Source: Ailanthus altissimus (taxonomy: Eukaryota; Streptophyta; Magnoliopsida; Sapindales; Simaroubaceae). Taken from it: 64,000 nucleotides of DNA. Positions within the stretch are counted from its first letter, which is position 1. Each line of letters opens with the position of its first letter. The DNA lies in NCBI GenBank assembly GCA_946807835.1, contig OX327684.1, positions 18,872,501 to 18,936,500 on the forward strand. The letters are read 5' to 3'. Both the position numbers and the translations under genes were made by a program. This document shows positions 45,946 to 56,880 of this stretch, piece by piece. The notes beneath the pieces were generated by a model. The model was given only the letters and a program-made list of their open reading frames with translations, made no database searches and was not told where the DNA came from.

Positions 45946-46373
45946 GTGGACCTTCGTTGGTTAATTGAATCCAAGGTTTGGTTGTCTGGTGAGTTTGAAA
46001 ATGATTTTGTTTCTCATATGCCTGGTCTTGGAAGAAGCTCTTATGCCCAAAGGCGACGAGCAGAAAGGTTACAAGTCTGTCATAAATATGCTCGATGGAA
46101 TTGTAATCGGAGTTGTCGTTCTTTAGGATTCATATCTAGAAATCGAGAAGACAAAATTCAGTTCATTAAGGATGGACAGAGTAAGGAGTCTTTGGATGAT
46201 ATCCTATTGACTCTGAGATGCATCCCTGTGGGCTCGTGCAACGTGAACTTCTCAATTTGTGGAACAAATTCAAAAATGAACATCAACGGTATAGTCTCGA
46301 AAATCTAACTCTAAAAGACCCTGTTTGCCAATTTATAAGAAAATTGGATGGGAAACCTATCCCCGACCCATAG
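45946..46373 (+). pseudogene. Unrecognised frame X in LOG-LTR copy A
   Basis: Frame open from at least 45946, with FVSHMPGLGRSSYAQRRRAE, the Cys/His-rich VCHKYARWNCNRSC, EDKIQFIKDGQSKESLDDI and, after a 1-base deletion near 46212 (judged against copy B), LLDLWNKFKNEHQRYSLENL and FIRKLDGKPIP, ending at TAG 46371-46373. Copy B shares this TAG. A further open stretch in the same frame (AFKPLLDVKPEEDVSHNHNY) follows the TAG, so the original host protein may have been longer. I do not recognise the family. The first codons may be lost in the 5' LTR junction. Confidence 0.5.
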
Positions 46374-46628
46374 AGGGCGTTTAAGCCGTTACTGGATGTA
46401 AAACCAGAGGAAGATGTGAGCCACAATCACAACTACTTGTAAATAAATGTGTTTTAATTTCAAACTTTATTTTATGAATAGTAGCGCTACTCATGTAGAT
46501 GTCTTAAATTCAAATCTTTTTGTTCGATAATGCATGTAGGCCATTATGTTTAAATTTTTGTGTTTTATTTTTAACTCTCTTTTGACAAACTGTCGGGTTA
46601 CCATAATCATTATTATCATTTAGTACTC

Positions 46629-46636
46629 TATAAATA
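46629..46636 (+). promoter_or_regulatory. TATA box upstream of LOG-like frame (copy A)
   Basis: TATAAATA, 53 bp before the LOG-like ATG at 46689, within ACTCTATAAATACAGCACCT. The same sequence stands at the same distance in copy B (63399-63406). The spacing fits a core promoter with a short leader. Confidence 0.55.
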
Positions 46637-46688
46637 CAGCACCTCATTTTCTTCATTTTCATATATTGAGATAAAGGTGAGTGTAGAT

Positions 46689-47336
46689 ATGGAGGAAACC
46701 CAAGTTCGACAATTTCGAAATATATGTGTATTTTTTGAATCTAGTCTTGGGGAGAGTAAAGTGTTCGTAGAAGCAGCAAACAATCTAGGAAAAGCATTAG
46801 CTGCAAGAAAAATTCATTTGATTTATGGAGGAGGTAGCCTTGGGCTAATGGGGTGTGTGTCAACAGCTACACATTTAGGAGGAAGTCAAGTTTTAGGCAT
46901 TATTCCTACAGCTTTGGCCGTGGAAAACCTGACCGGGAAAACAATAGGGGAAAAATTATGAGTCTCATCCATGCATGAACATATAGCTAGAATGCTTTAC
47001 AATGCAGACGCTTTTATTGCTTTACCAGATGGTTTTGGTACCTTGGAATAAATTTTTCAAATTGTCTCTTGGGCCCAACTGAATATCCATCGAAAACCCA
47101 TAGGTTTGTTGAATGTTAATAACTATTTTGATTGCTTACTTTGTTTTCTTGATCAAGCTATGGAACAGAATTTTATTTCACATTCGGCGTGACAGATCCT
47201 GGTTTCTGCTACTGAGGTGGATGAATTGATTAACAAATTACAGGCAGTTACCTATGAACCTGACCCAGCAATAACTCGGATCGATTGGTCAGTGGGCCTT
47301 AACAAGTGAAAATTGGATCTGACACTTCATTTGTAA
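46689..47336 (+). pseudogene. LONELY GUY-like cytokinin riboside 5'-monophosphate phosphoribohydrolase, copy A
   Basis: LOG enzymes release active cytokinin bases from their nucleotides. The frame starts MEETQVRQFRNICVFFESS and keeps one frame for 648 nt without an intron. It has HLIYGGGSLGLMGCVSTATH (LOG nucleotide-binding motif), VLGIIPTAL, ADAFIALP and [19 protein letters not shown]. Stops interrupt it at 46959, 47049, 47190 and 47307. The signature PGGxGTxxE reads PDGFGTLE-stop, so Gly and the metal/substrate-binding region are damaged. Plant LOG genes normally have several introns; their absence points to capture of a processed copy. The last codon in the common frame is TAA 47334-47336. 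Certainly nonfunctional as a full enzyme. Confidence 0.87.
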
Positions 47337-48716
47337 ATTTTTCTTTTTATTTATTTATTTATTTATTAGTATCATCATTTTAGTTTATATTTGCTTAAGT
47401 GTCTCTCAGGTTTGTTTCTTTCAAATAATTGGTGTTTCAGGTAATGTCTCCTATACTTTATCTCTTTCTATTTAAACATTGAGGACAATGTTTCATCTGG
47501 TTTGGGGGGAGGATAGTAGACATATGTTGCATTTTGCAAAAAAAAAAAAAAACAATTGTTGTCCGACATTTGATTAAAATGGCAGAGTAAAGAGTTCATT
47601 CTTGAACTCTTGAGACGCATTCTAGGTCAAATTAGAATGGCAGAGTAAGGAGTTTTAGTACTAACTTTTGAAATGCATTTTAACTAACTTTTTGTTATTT
47701 TGTTTTATATTTCATGCATTATCGTTTACTGCTTGTAGTCTTGGTAATTCTTGTATAAAGGAATTTACTTTTCTGCCTAAGTATGATTTCAGAATTGTTT
47801 AGGTTGAGTCACTGTTTTTATTTAGGTTACTAAAGAATGACTTCCAAAATATTTTTGAGCATAATGCTAAGCCTTGTGGTAAGATGGATGATTCAATTTA
47901 TATAGCCAAGAGAATTCTCATGTTTAAGTATATATTTTTCTAAATCTCACATATATTTTGTGAGTAAGTGAAAAGGTTGAGAAAACAGCTTATGAACCTT
48001 CATTGATCCTTTGAATTGGTTAATTTTTGTTTAGAATGATATTATTTGAATTAAGGGATAAGTTGGTTGCATTTGTGTATAATATAATTTGGTGAAAAAC
48101 CTTTATAATGCTTCTTTGTATTCTTCAAAAATACAAAAAAAAAAAAGCAAAATACTAAAAAAAAAAAAAAGAGAGCAAAAATACCAAAAAAAAAAGAAGC
48201 AATTCAGTTTAATAAAGTCTTCATTCAATTTTAGAAGACAAATATTTTGTAAAACAGTTTTCTTACCAAGTTATAATTGTATTATTCTCACAAGCCAATT
48301 AAAGTTCTAAAGCTGGCGTATGATATGAATAATTGATTTTTAAACAAATAATTTTCCTATCTTTGGATCAATGTTAGTTTATATGTCTGTCCTTAAAATT
48401 GACTTTTTCTTGAGTGCTTAACTGTTTTCCAACTCCATAAGAGAAGTCCCAACCTTTTAAACAGTCATACACCTATGAGGATATGGAGTTGAGGCTTTTA
48501 CTTGGAGAAATTCTCAAGGCTATATCTATTGTGGTTTGTGGTTAGATGGTTATGGTTTAGTTCACACACACATAAATTATGGAAGTTGTAATTGAAAAAA
48601 CCATGATAGCAACAGTGATCTCGAACTGACGTTTTGATTGAAATGCTTAGGTAGTTTTGCATATTCTATTTACGCTTGAATTGCTAGAGACTAGCAATAA
48701 GCTGGTTGGGGGCTGT
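47337..48716 (+). other. LOG-LTR copy A 3' noncoding internal region
   Basis: No coding frame. It contains an A14 run (47537-47550), another A-rich tract (48129-48195) and, just before the 3' LTR, AAGCTGGTTGGGGGCTG, the purine-rich likely priming tract for plus-strand synthesis. The same order occurs in copy B (61352-62700, reversed). Confidence 0.6.
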
Positions 48717-50277
48717 GATGAACACATGAAAATGCATGTTGTTAAGAGATTCAATCACCATTTAATGTCACTAATTTTAGTATTTTCTGCATTTTTAGCT
48801 TGAAATAAAGTGTTCTCCTTAAATTGTGATTAATGAATGTTATTTGGACAGATTTAGGTAAAATGGACATAACTCTCAATGTAGAAATCAAAATGAAGAA
48901 ATTCTTGAACCTAGTGCAACATGACTCAATCTTACACAAATTTGAAGAATAGTGGAAAAGCCAAATCCAACATGTTATGGGCCAAAAAATTGAGATACAA
49001 CAGAATCGGACTACAACTCCTGCCCAGCTTGACCCAACTCACGTATTTGGACCATATCTCACAAAATACGTACTCAATTGATATAATTCTTAAAGTTTTG
49101 AATTTCTGACTTAACTATCAACAACTCGTATGTTGATGGTAAAGTCCAAATCAGCCGTTATCATGGACCAAATCGCATTGCAAGTGGGTAAAATGGTTGT
49201 TGGCCAAATTCTGATGTATCTTTGGCATTTTGTTCATATCTCATTGGATTCTCATCCAATTTGCATGAAATTGGTGCCTATGGAAAGAAGATTCAAAATT
49301 CTACAACTTTATTTTCAGCTATAGAAGCTAAATCGGTCATTTACATTATCAAAAATATGCTGTAAGTGGATAAACGAGTTATTGGCTTAAAATTATTGAA
49401 GATTGATGTCATCCATGACATATGTCCATTCATTGCCTATATAAGGAGACACTTAGGACGTTTTTAAATGAGATAATTCTCTCTTATTTTCTTCTCATTA
49501 ACATGTATCGTAATTTAGGCTAGAGTTCTTGGCAAGGCTAAGAGATGAACTTTTATGTGTAATAAATCTACTTCTATGCTTTGATTCGGTGTCAAGAGCT
49601 ACAAATGTTGTAAGTTTGGTTTTGATTAAACTCTTATCTATTTTATTTTCTATAATCCAGAGGTTATCATTCTCATGTCTCATATATGTTCAGTTATGCT
49701 TTTCTTATGTGATTCATGTTGATTTATAATTATTACTGGTTACATTGTTTTATATGTTAATCTTTTACTGCAGTATTGTCAATTTGATATATTGTCGATC
49801 TTGGATAACATGTAAGGGCAATAAATGTTTGATATCCAAGTTAATCTTTTACTGCAATATTGTCAAAGTGATATATTGTCGATCTTAGATAACTTGTATA
49901 AATGAACATGATGTGTGTTAATGCTTGCAAAGAGTTTAATTACGTCAAATACATGTGTTATCAAATGTGCTATATTTTCCTATCTTTCGATTGATTGTTT
50001 GGGATGTGAAACTTTCAATTAAGTTATAAGCATTGAATCAAAGTGTAGAGTAGATTTATAAAGCATAATTGTGATTCTCGAAGCCTTGTTTGAATTATCA
50101 TAAGACATTTCCTTCAAACCATAGACAATCCTATCTCATCCACTTAAATCAATTAATTTTGTCCTTTGTTACTGCTTTAATATTTTACTTCATCAACCTA
50201 TTTTGCCAAGAGCTTCCTCGTGGGATCGACACCTCAATCTATACTGCGATAGCCGCGTTATATTTTGAGCGTAAACA
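48717..50277 (+). repeat. LOG-LTR copy A, 3' LTR (complete, 1561 bp)
   Basis: Starts TGATGAACACATGAAAATGC and ends GCGTTATATTTTGAGCGTAA-ACA. It matches 61351-59788 of copy B (1564 bp, reversed) over its length. Its end region (CTCGTGGGATCGACACCTCA) resembles that of the solo LTR at 40844-42264, suggesting related gypsy-type parents. Small frames in it have no known similarity. Confidence 0.88.
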
Positions 50278-50643
50278 CTAGTCATTCTCCATTCTTTCGG
50301 CCAAGAGGCTCTTCAACTTTTCTTCCAAACTGCAAACCTTGCTCTCAAGGCCCAGTTCACCCCGTTGGCGCTGTCGCATTTCTGTTGGCGGCTCTCTTTC
50401 CCCTGATGCCTCCAGCCCTCCAAGCTCCGTCTCTCCCCTTTCGGGGGTCGTCTAGCTTGGCCTGTTTGTCTCAATCAAATTGTGTAGAGTCTCCAGTCCT
50501 TCTCTTTGCTCCGTCTGTCTTTGAATCTCCTCTCGAGATTCCCTTCCATGATTTCTTGCTCTCAGTTGTTTGTCCCTAATTAACTCAGTCATAAGCTGCC
50601 TTAGTTCCTCTCTTTCCTCCTTCGGGGCTCTCAACTCTACCAT
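50278..50643 (-). pseudogene. Gypsy gag, N-terminal portion
   Basis: Minus-strand frame starting at ATG 50643: MVELRAPKEEREELRQLMTE, then RNHGRESREEIQRQTEQREG, a charged and probably coiled N-terminus. It reads on toward the LOG-LTR insertion at 50277 with a stop on the way (around 50450), after which the original gag continues at 45028. Confidence 0.65.
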
Positions 50644-50754
50644 TATTTCAGGGTGCAGAGAGCTTTTATTCGAGGGAGAGGTAGGTTTGGGTTTGGGTTT
50701 GCTTCTCTCAACAAAGCTTTTTGCTCGATTCCCACAGACGGCGCCAAAAATTAT

Positions 50755-51674
50755 TGACCTAAAAAAGTGGTTCCTCGGATCAACGAGCCTTAAATTTGTT
50801 GAAGAAAAATCAAACTTTGGGCCTCGTCTAGACTGGATCAATAGGTACAAGCTTGGGTTTCTTATTTCTTGTGAACTGTGGAGAGGGGCCTGCAATTACA
50901 ACATGAACACAAGCTTTAAGGTGGTCTTACCGATGTGGGTTTCGGCGGAGACGCTCCGATACTTAAGTCAGAAAAATGAGTTTTTCTCTCTTAAAAAATA
51001 TGACAAAACAGGGATAAAATGTTCTTCTGAAGACGAGGGGAATACTTTTTTTTCTTTTTTTCCTTCTCATTATGTTCTATGGGGGTTTTTTCATCATCCT
51101 CTGCCATGTCTCCCTTTTTTTTCTTTTATAGTGATGACCTTTCAAGGACTTTTTTGGGCTTTCCTCTGCAGTATTTATGTCTTGCGACAGATATTTTCTG
51201 CTGTACTTCTGACACACGCCAGGTATCTTCATACTGCCCCCCTAATATACGTTGAATATCTTTCCATAGATTTTTTCTCCGTTCTTACCCCATGTCAGAT
51301 GTTAATCTGATGTGTTAAGCATATTCATTAGGTTTATCTTCGCCGGCGTTTTCAGTTCAAGGTTTATTTTGGTCTGGTCTGGTCGGGTCGGGTCAAATTT
51401 TGAACAACTCTCCCTTACTAGTTTGATATTGATGTGAACTCCTATAACGAAGTTGCGGAATGTAGTCAGTACCTGCTTAGTCGTAGTCGCATTAGGGTCA
51501 GCAGATACCGAACAGGTTTCATCATTAGCCGACCAAATTCTCCACATCCGAACCAATTCTGTTATTCTGTCAGGTTTAGGCCCATTGGCCATTACTCCTG
51601 AGCCTGCCTTGGTTGAATTTTAGGGCCTTGGGCCTAAGGGTAGGAAGAGGGGTATTTTCAGGAGGGGAGGGATA
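50755..51674 (-). repeat. Gypsy 5' LTR (high-coordinate copy)
   Basis: Pairs with 33071-33978. Plus-strand start TGACCTAAAAAAGTGG; the far end (GGGAGGGATA) is less certain because it fades into a (TTA)n tract. Immediately downstream on the minus strand lies TTTGGCGCCGTCTG. Confidence 0.82.
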
Positions 51675-53353
51675 ATTATTATTATTATTATTAAGTGACA
51701 AGTTGTTGCATAAATATTGGCGAAAAGCAATTAATAGAAATTAAATTGAATTTGATTTAATTTGTAAAGTAATAGGTGGCAACGGTTTTGCCACCAATTG
51801 CTTTATAATTTGGCTACCAAAAAAATTTAACACTCAACAAAAATTTGGAGCAGCTACTGACCCTTTTCCTGTCGAGTCACCATAAACGACTTGTCAAAGT
51901 GATTTTCTTTTTTTGGTTAAACAAAAGGCAAGAATTGCCTATATATGTGATGGCCGAGAGTTACAATAGATTGAAAATGAATTGCTTCTATTTTTAAGGT
52001 TAAAAGTTAACTTTAAGCATTTTGAGAGAGAAATAAAAATAAGAAGCAAGAGTTGCTTCAAATAGTTCTGAAAAGGAAAGCTACTAGTCTAGTTTGAGGA
52101 AGCCCACTACGTTCTTAACTAGATTTGCTTAAAGTACACTTCAAGGGTGAGTCTCTTAATCTCGTTAAGTAATGAAATTGTTTTAATATGTATATATTTA
52201 TATTTTCGTTGTGTTGCATGTGAGACATGTCATATTTAAATTGTTTAAAATACGCACATTCACCCATTGAACGGCGCACACGCACACAACACCAACAGTC
52301 TGAACCCGAGTGGATTTGTATTGAAGACAAGCCTCAACAATCCTCCTAACATGAAATATGGATCCAAATAAGTTTTAACATGAATGAATTAGTATTAAAG
52401 ATAAATCTTAACAGTCCCCTTACGTGAAACATAAGTAGATCTGAACCCGAGTGGATTAGTATTAAAGACAAGTATCTGAGTAGATCTGTAGACTAAAATA
52501 GAGAGATAAATCAAGAAATTAGTAGATCTCTTGTATACTAAAATAGAGAGATAAATCAAGAAATTAATTAAAAATAAAGACATAGGAATTCGAACTCAAG
52601 ATCTTAGTTTTGATACTATATTAGTTTACCACTCAACTCAACAGTTTAAACTAATAGGTGAAGGCCTAATATTAATGTTAAACACAAATTTTTATATATT
52701 ATATTGATAAAATTAAACTAACAAAAATTAAAGTGATTCAATTGTTAGCCCTCACATTTATACTTTTAGATCTAAGTCTAGGGGTGATAATTTATGTACA
52801 CGAATCATGTTCATGTCGTGTTAATGTAGGGTATTAATAAATTTTTATTATATTCATTTACGATTCGTATACAAAATGAATAAAATATTCAAACATAGAT
52901 TCAATTTTTTTAATAAACAAATTATGCGACATGGCACGATTAGACACGATTAAATAAATAGATCAAATTCAATTCATTTACGATTTGATTCCTTTACAAA
53001 TATATTCGTTTATAATTTGATTTGTTTATATGATTATACATTATAGATTTGTTTATACGATTATACACAATTTGATTTGTTTATGAGTATATTCATTTAA
53101 ACGAATCATAAAACCTAATTCAATTCATTTAAAACACACTTAAGCCACAATTAATAAAATTTACATCAAAAATCAAATATTTAATACATCTAATAATAAA
53201 ATTATTCTAACACAATTTTTAAAAAAATCATCAAAGATAATTAAAGAAATAATTCATCATATCAAATCCTCTAAAAATAAAACCAAACTAATATAACAAA
53301 ATAAAGATATTCAAAACATGTGATGAATAGTATACAATCAAATAAATAGAGCT
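51675..53353. other. Repeat-rich intergenic DNA, no gene seen
   Basis: Starts in (TTA)n. At 52310-52520 variants of GAACCCGAGTGGATT(A/T)GTATTAAAGA and AAAATAGAGAGATAAATCAAGAAATTA repeat directly (2-3 copies). At 52790-53100 degenerate copies of GATTTGTTTATA(C/T)GATTATACA repeat. Probably old nonautonomous elements. Confidence 0.5.
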
Positions 53354-55874
53354 TGTTGAAGTTGGTGCTTTTGTGCCTTCCTATACTTTATAAATATTAA
53401 ATTATTTAATATTTAAACAGTAAATATTTCATAGAATTATTAATACAATATGAGTACATGGTACAATGCTTGTTATGTTACAAATATTATATGATTTGAA
53501 GAAGTTCAGATTTAGTCTAAAAGCGTTTAGACCAATGCTAAGAATTAGCAAAGCTAAGTGTTATAAATATGCTAACAGTTAGCACTGCTAAGAGTCAGTC
53601 AAATCTAAAAGGTTAGATTCTTGTTTGTAATTGGACAAAAACCTGAGGGTATACTATTAATGACATGGTTGCAATGAGTTACAATAGGTGCTAGGAGATG
53701 TCATTATGCAAATATGTCCTCAAACACTATGTTTTTGATCTACTTTCACCGATACAGGTCTATCGATGGATCCATTTTATATAGATCAATGTATGTTATA
53801 TCTATATAGTATATATGATTATTCTTAGCTGACCATGGGCTTACCAGAAGCTCGTATATGCATACGGATATTCAGTCAGAACTGAATACTGAACAGACTC
53901 ACGAGGACGCCAATAGACAACCTATGAAGGTGTCAATGGTAAGTCCTCTCGAGTTGAGTAGTATACATGATCCTTTAACCTGAGTGCCACAATGGACTTG
54001 CAAGTGATCCACCATACTTTGGTTCCACACATGTCACAGACCTTTAATGGTGTGACCATTATATGTCGCTAGAGTATGGTTCGATGCTTATAGAGTCCGG
54101 TGTGTACAGATATGGGATCCGTTAACTCTCATAAGGGAGTAGTATATCCAAATGCTTTGAGATTGTATTTTAAAAAATCTCGTGGCCACGAGTCCTAACC
54201 AAGGAAAAGTGTTTCCCAAATGGGCGATTAGTAATGTAAAGGGGTTTACGTACATTGTTCTTAAAAATACAAAGTTGAAGATAAGTTCATGGATAAGTAT
54301 ACGAGAATTTGACAGTACTAATCTATATCACCTGCACATCCAAGATATAAATGACTGAAGGATTATACGTATGCGTTGTGACCTCAGCTTATATGGTCTT
54401 ATGACGTGTGCGTAGGGCATCGATCACAGACTTATGAAATAGTTTCATTTGAGAATCGAGCGTAGACCTAAAAAGTCCCACAATATGAAGTGTACTCATT
54501 GTACACTGGGATAACGTACTGGATTAAATTGTTCAATCTAATAATTTCTAGCATAATCAAATAATTATTTCAGAAACACTCAGAATGTGCGTGTGTCAGT
54601 ACTTAAGTGTTAAATATAATAATTAGTTAATAATAATTATTGACTAATTAAATAGTGACACGTAGTGCGTAGTGCGTAGTGAGCTTTCGGTTAAATTGAC
54701 TAGTGTATTGGGTATGGTGGGACCTACATTAGGTTAATTAAAGGTTTAAGGGTTATTTTCCTAAATTGATTATTTAAATAGTAAATAATCTAAATATTTA
54801 TTATCACTTAAGCATCAAGTGATTAGTTAATTTAATTAGAGTTAATTATTAACTTATAATTAAATTAATAAAAAAATATTTAATTAATGACTTAATTGCT
54901 AAATAAAATTAGATTTTATTGAGTAATTAATAATAGTTAAAGCAAATATTACTAAAAGGAAATTATATAAAACCATAAGGGGCTAGAATGATATTTGGAA
55001 TATCATTTGATCTCAAATCCTCACATGTGTGGCCGGATATGTTGCCATACATTTGATCAAATTCTATTTGTATATAATAATATAGATATTTTACTTATAA
55101 AATATCAATTCTTTTAAAAATACAAAAAGGGAGTTTTTGTTATTTAATAATACAAGGCAACATTGAAGTATGACTACCCATACTTGTTGAAGGAATAAAA
55201 GAATTTTTTATTCTTAATAATGCCAAAAAAAACACCATTTGATATAGAGAGTGTGTGTTTTGGTCATGGTGTCGAGGATGTATCTTTTAGGATTCTTTTT
55301 TGTTCTTGCAAAAAATTGAATTCTTCTTTGCTCCCTTTTTGGTGATGCTTGGCAATGGAAGAAAAGTGAAGATATAAAATGTTTCTTGAGTTTTGTTTCA
55401 AGTGTTGAAATAAATATCTCTTCTCTTACTTCTATTTTAAGTATTCAACACAACAATAATACTGTTTTGTTTAAATGTTCAAGAGTTGAACATGGGTTAA
55501 ACAAATAATTATAGGGATTAAGAGTTAATCCCTTGGTTTGAGAGTTAAACCAGATGCTAGAAAATAAAGGCTTCTATTCTAGCGACTCAAACCCACCACA
55601 TTGGGTCATAGAATTGCCAACTGGTTTACTTCATGCGATACTCCAAAATAAATCCATTCTAAAGACTTAACAGGTGATATTCTCAATTTATATTTTGTTC
55701 ATTAACGTAATGAATAAAATTTATCCTGTTCATTTTTAGGAAATTAGATTTCGAGCTTCCGTTGTGAATATTTATGTATGAGATACATAAATGGTGTATA
55801 TATATATATTTTTTTTATTTGATGCGTATATACATAATTTTTAAAATGGACACATGTACCACATGCACACAACC
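53354..55874 (+). mobile_element. Family S LTR, near-complete copy
   Basis: Starts TGTTGAAGTTGGTGCTTTTG and follows the family S sequence (CTCTCGAGTTGAGTAGTATA, TCGTGGCCACGAG, TCTATTCTAGCGACTC) to CACATGCACACAACC. It lacks the last ~20 bp seen in the complete copy, and I find no matching target duplication. Noncoding. Confidence 0.75.
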
Positions 55875-56589
55875 AATAGATTTAGGTTGTGAACCGGGAT
55901 AAACTGGTACCTCTTATAGAGCCAACTACAAAGTCCAGTCAATTTAAGAGAACAAAGTTTCAAGTCTCAACTTCAAGTGATGAATCTGTAAATGAATTTT
56001 AAATTAACACGAGTATACAGTTCTTCAAAAAATTTAAAAAGATTAGTGATAGACCATCACAATATTAAGTCTATCATGATTTATAAATAATTACTCACAA
56101 TTAGAAGTAGTACCATTTTCTGCAAATGGAATATTATTTTTTATACTTAAATTTAAGATATCTTGAGTAAGATCATTCAATTTGTTATTATTAGTTAAGG
56201 TAACTGTACACAAAAATTAAAAAAAATGATTATCACAATAATGTTAATATAGTATAAAAATGACAAATAAAAGAATAAGTGAATTACCATATTGTTTAAA
56301 CAACCAATCTCTTAAGCAAAGTAATGCCTCAACAATGTCGGGCTTTAGTAAACTTCAAAATTGATCAAGAACTTTACCACTGATACTGAAAATTGATTTA
56401 GATGCAATAGTAGATATGAAAATGGTCAAGATATCACAAGCCATAGAAGTAAGATTAGGATAACAAAATTCATTTCCTTTCCAAAAGCTCAAATGTCCAA
56501 GTCAACACTTCTATCTACTCGTGGTTCATTCAAATAAGGCTTTAATTCAGTCTTTTTATTACAATCACTATAATTTATTATTTTTTTAT

Positions 56590-56880
56590 TATCAAACTCC
56601 TAAAAATAGCAACAAAAACAACAACATAAAGCAATTTAATGGTCAAAACAGCAGCAAGAAAACACCAAATAGCAATTAAAAAACACCTAAATAGTAACAA
56701 AAATAGCAGCAAAAGAACTTTAAAAAATAGCATACAAAATAGCAAAAACAATAGGAAAATGAAACTATACAAACAACATCCAAAACAGCAAAAATAGCTG
56801 AAGAAAAAATTGCAAAAATAGTAGCCAAAAAATAGTAAAACAGCAGTAAAAAATGCAAAACAGTGGCTAAACAAACATCA
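56590..56880 (+). repeat. Degenerate A-rich minisatellite (AACAGCAAAAAT-like units) inside the hAT relic
   Basis: About twenty variants of ACAGCAAAAATAGC-like words separate the hAT core from the dimerisation region. On the minus strand it gives a hydrophobic Phe/Leu/Cys-rich frame (56874-56578) with no meaning that I can assign. Confidence 0.75.

Larger units (their letters stand above)
45029..50277 (+). mobile_element. LOG-LTR element, copy A (LTR retroelement carrying a LONELY GUY-like frame)
   Basis: A 5249-bp element inserted in gypsy gag. It starts TGATGAACACATAAAAATGC and ends GAGCGTAAACA. Flanks CAAGT (45024-45028) and CTAGT (50278-50282) form a target duplication with one change. 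Using the CAAGT version, gag joins in frame as ENDLHLDKRTKKE, while the CTAGT version gives a stop, so CTAGT is the mutated one. The 3' LTR is 48717-50277 and the 5' LTR is truncated (45029-45934). The internal 2.8 kb holds an unrecognised frame, a TATA box, a LOG-like pseudogene and ~1.4 kb of noncoding DNA. No gag, protease or RT is present, so mobility must have come from another element. Confidence 0.85.
33071..51674 (-). mobile_element. Ty3/gypsy LTR retrotransposon, Tat/Grande-like, nested with two insertions
   Basis: Two ~910-bp LTRs (33071-33978 and 50755-51674) bracket minus-strand gag, protease, RT, RNase H and integrase remnants in that order (high to low coordinate), which is gypsy order. 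Between integrase and the low-coordinate LTR lie tandem repeats and a separate plus-strand gene, as in Grande-type Tat elements. Next to the upstream LTR the minus strand reads TTTGGCGCCGTCTGTGGGAA, the common gypsy primer-binding neighbourhood. Flanks ATTGT (33066-33070) and ATTAT (51675-51679) may be a decayed 5-bp target duplication inside a (TTA)n target. Without its two nested insertions the element is about 11.9 kb. All coding parts are broken. Confidence 0.88.

Noticed and set aside
46677..46961. A working LOG cytokinin-activating gene
   Set aside because: Four in-frame stops, a damaged PGGxGT motif and position inside an LTR element; annotated as a pseudogene instead.
50570..51310. 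246-residue plus-strand ORF
   Set aside because: Runs across the gypsy LTR and the gag start in the opposite sense; no coding similarity.
53349..55874. Target duplication for the family S copy at 53354
   Set aside because: The 5 bases before it (GAGCT) are not found after its decayed 3' end.
56578..56874. Hydrophobic 98-residue 'membrane protein'
   Set aside because: Product of the A-rich minisatellite on the minus strand.
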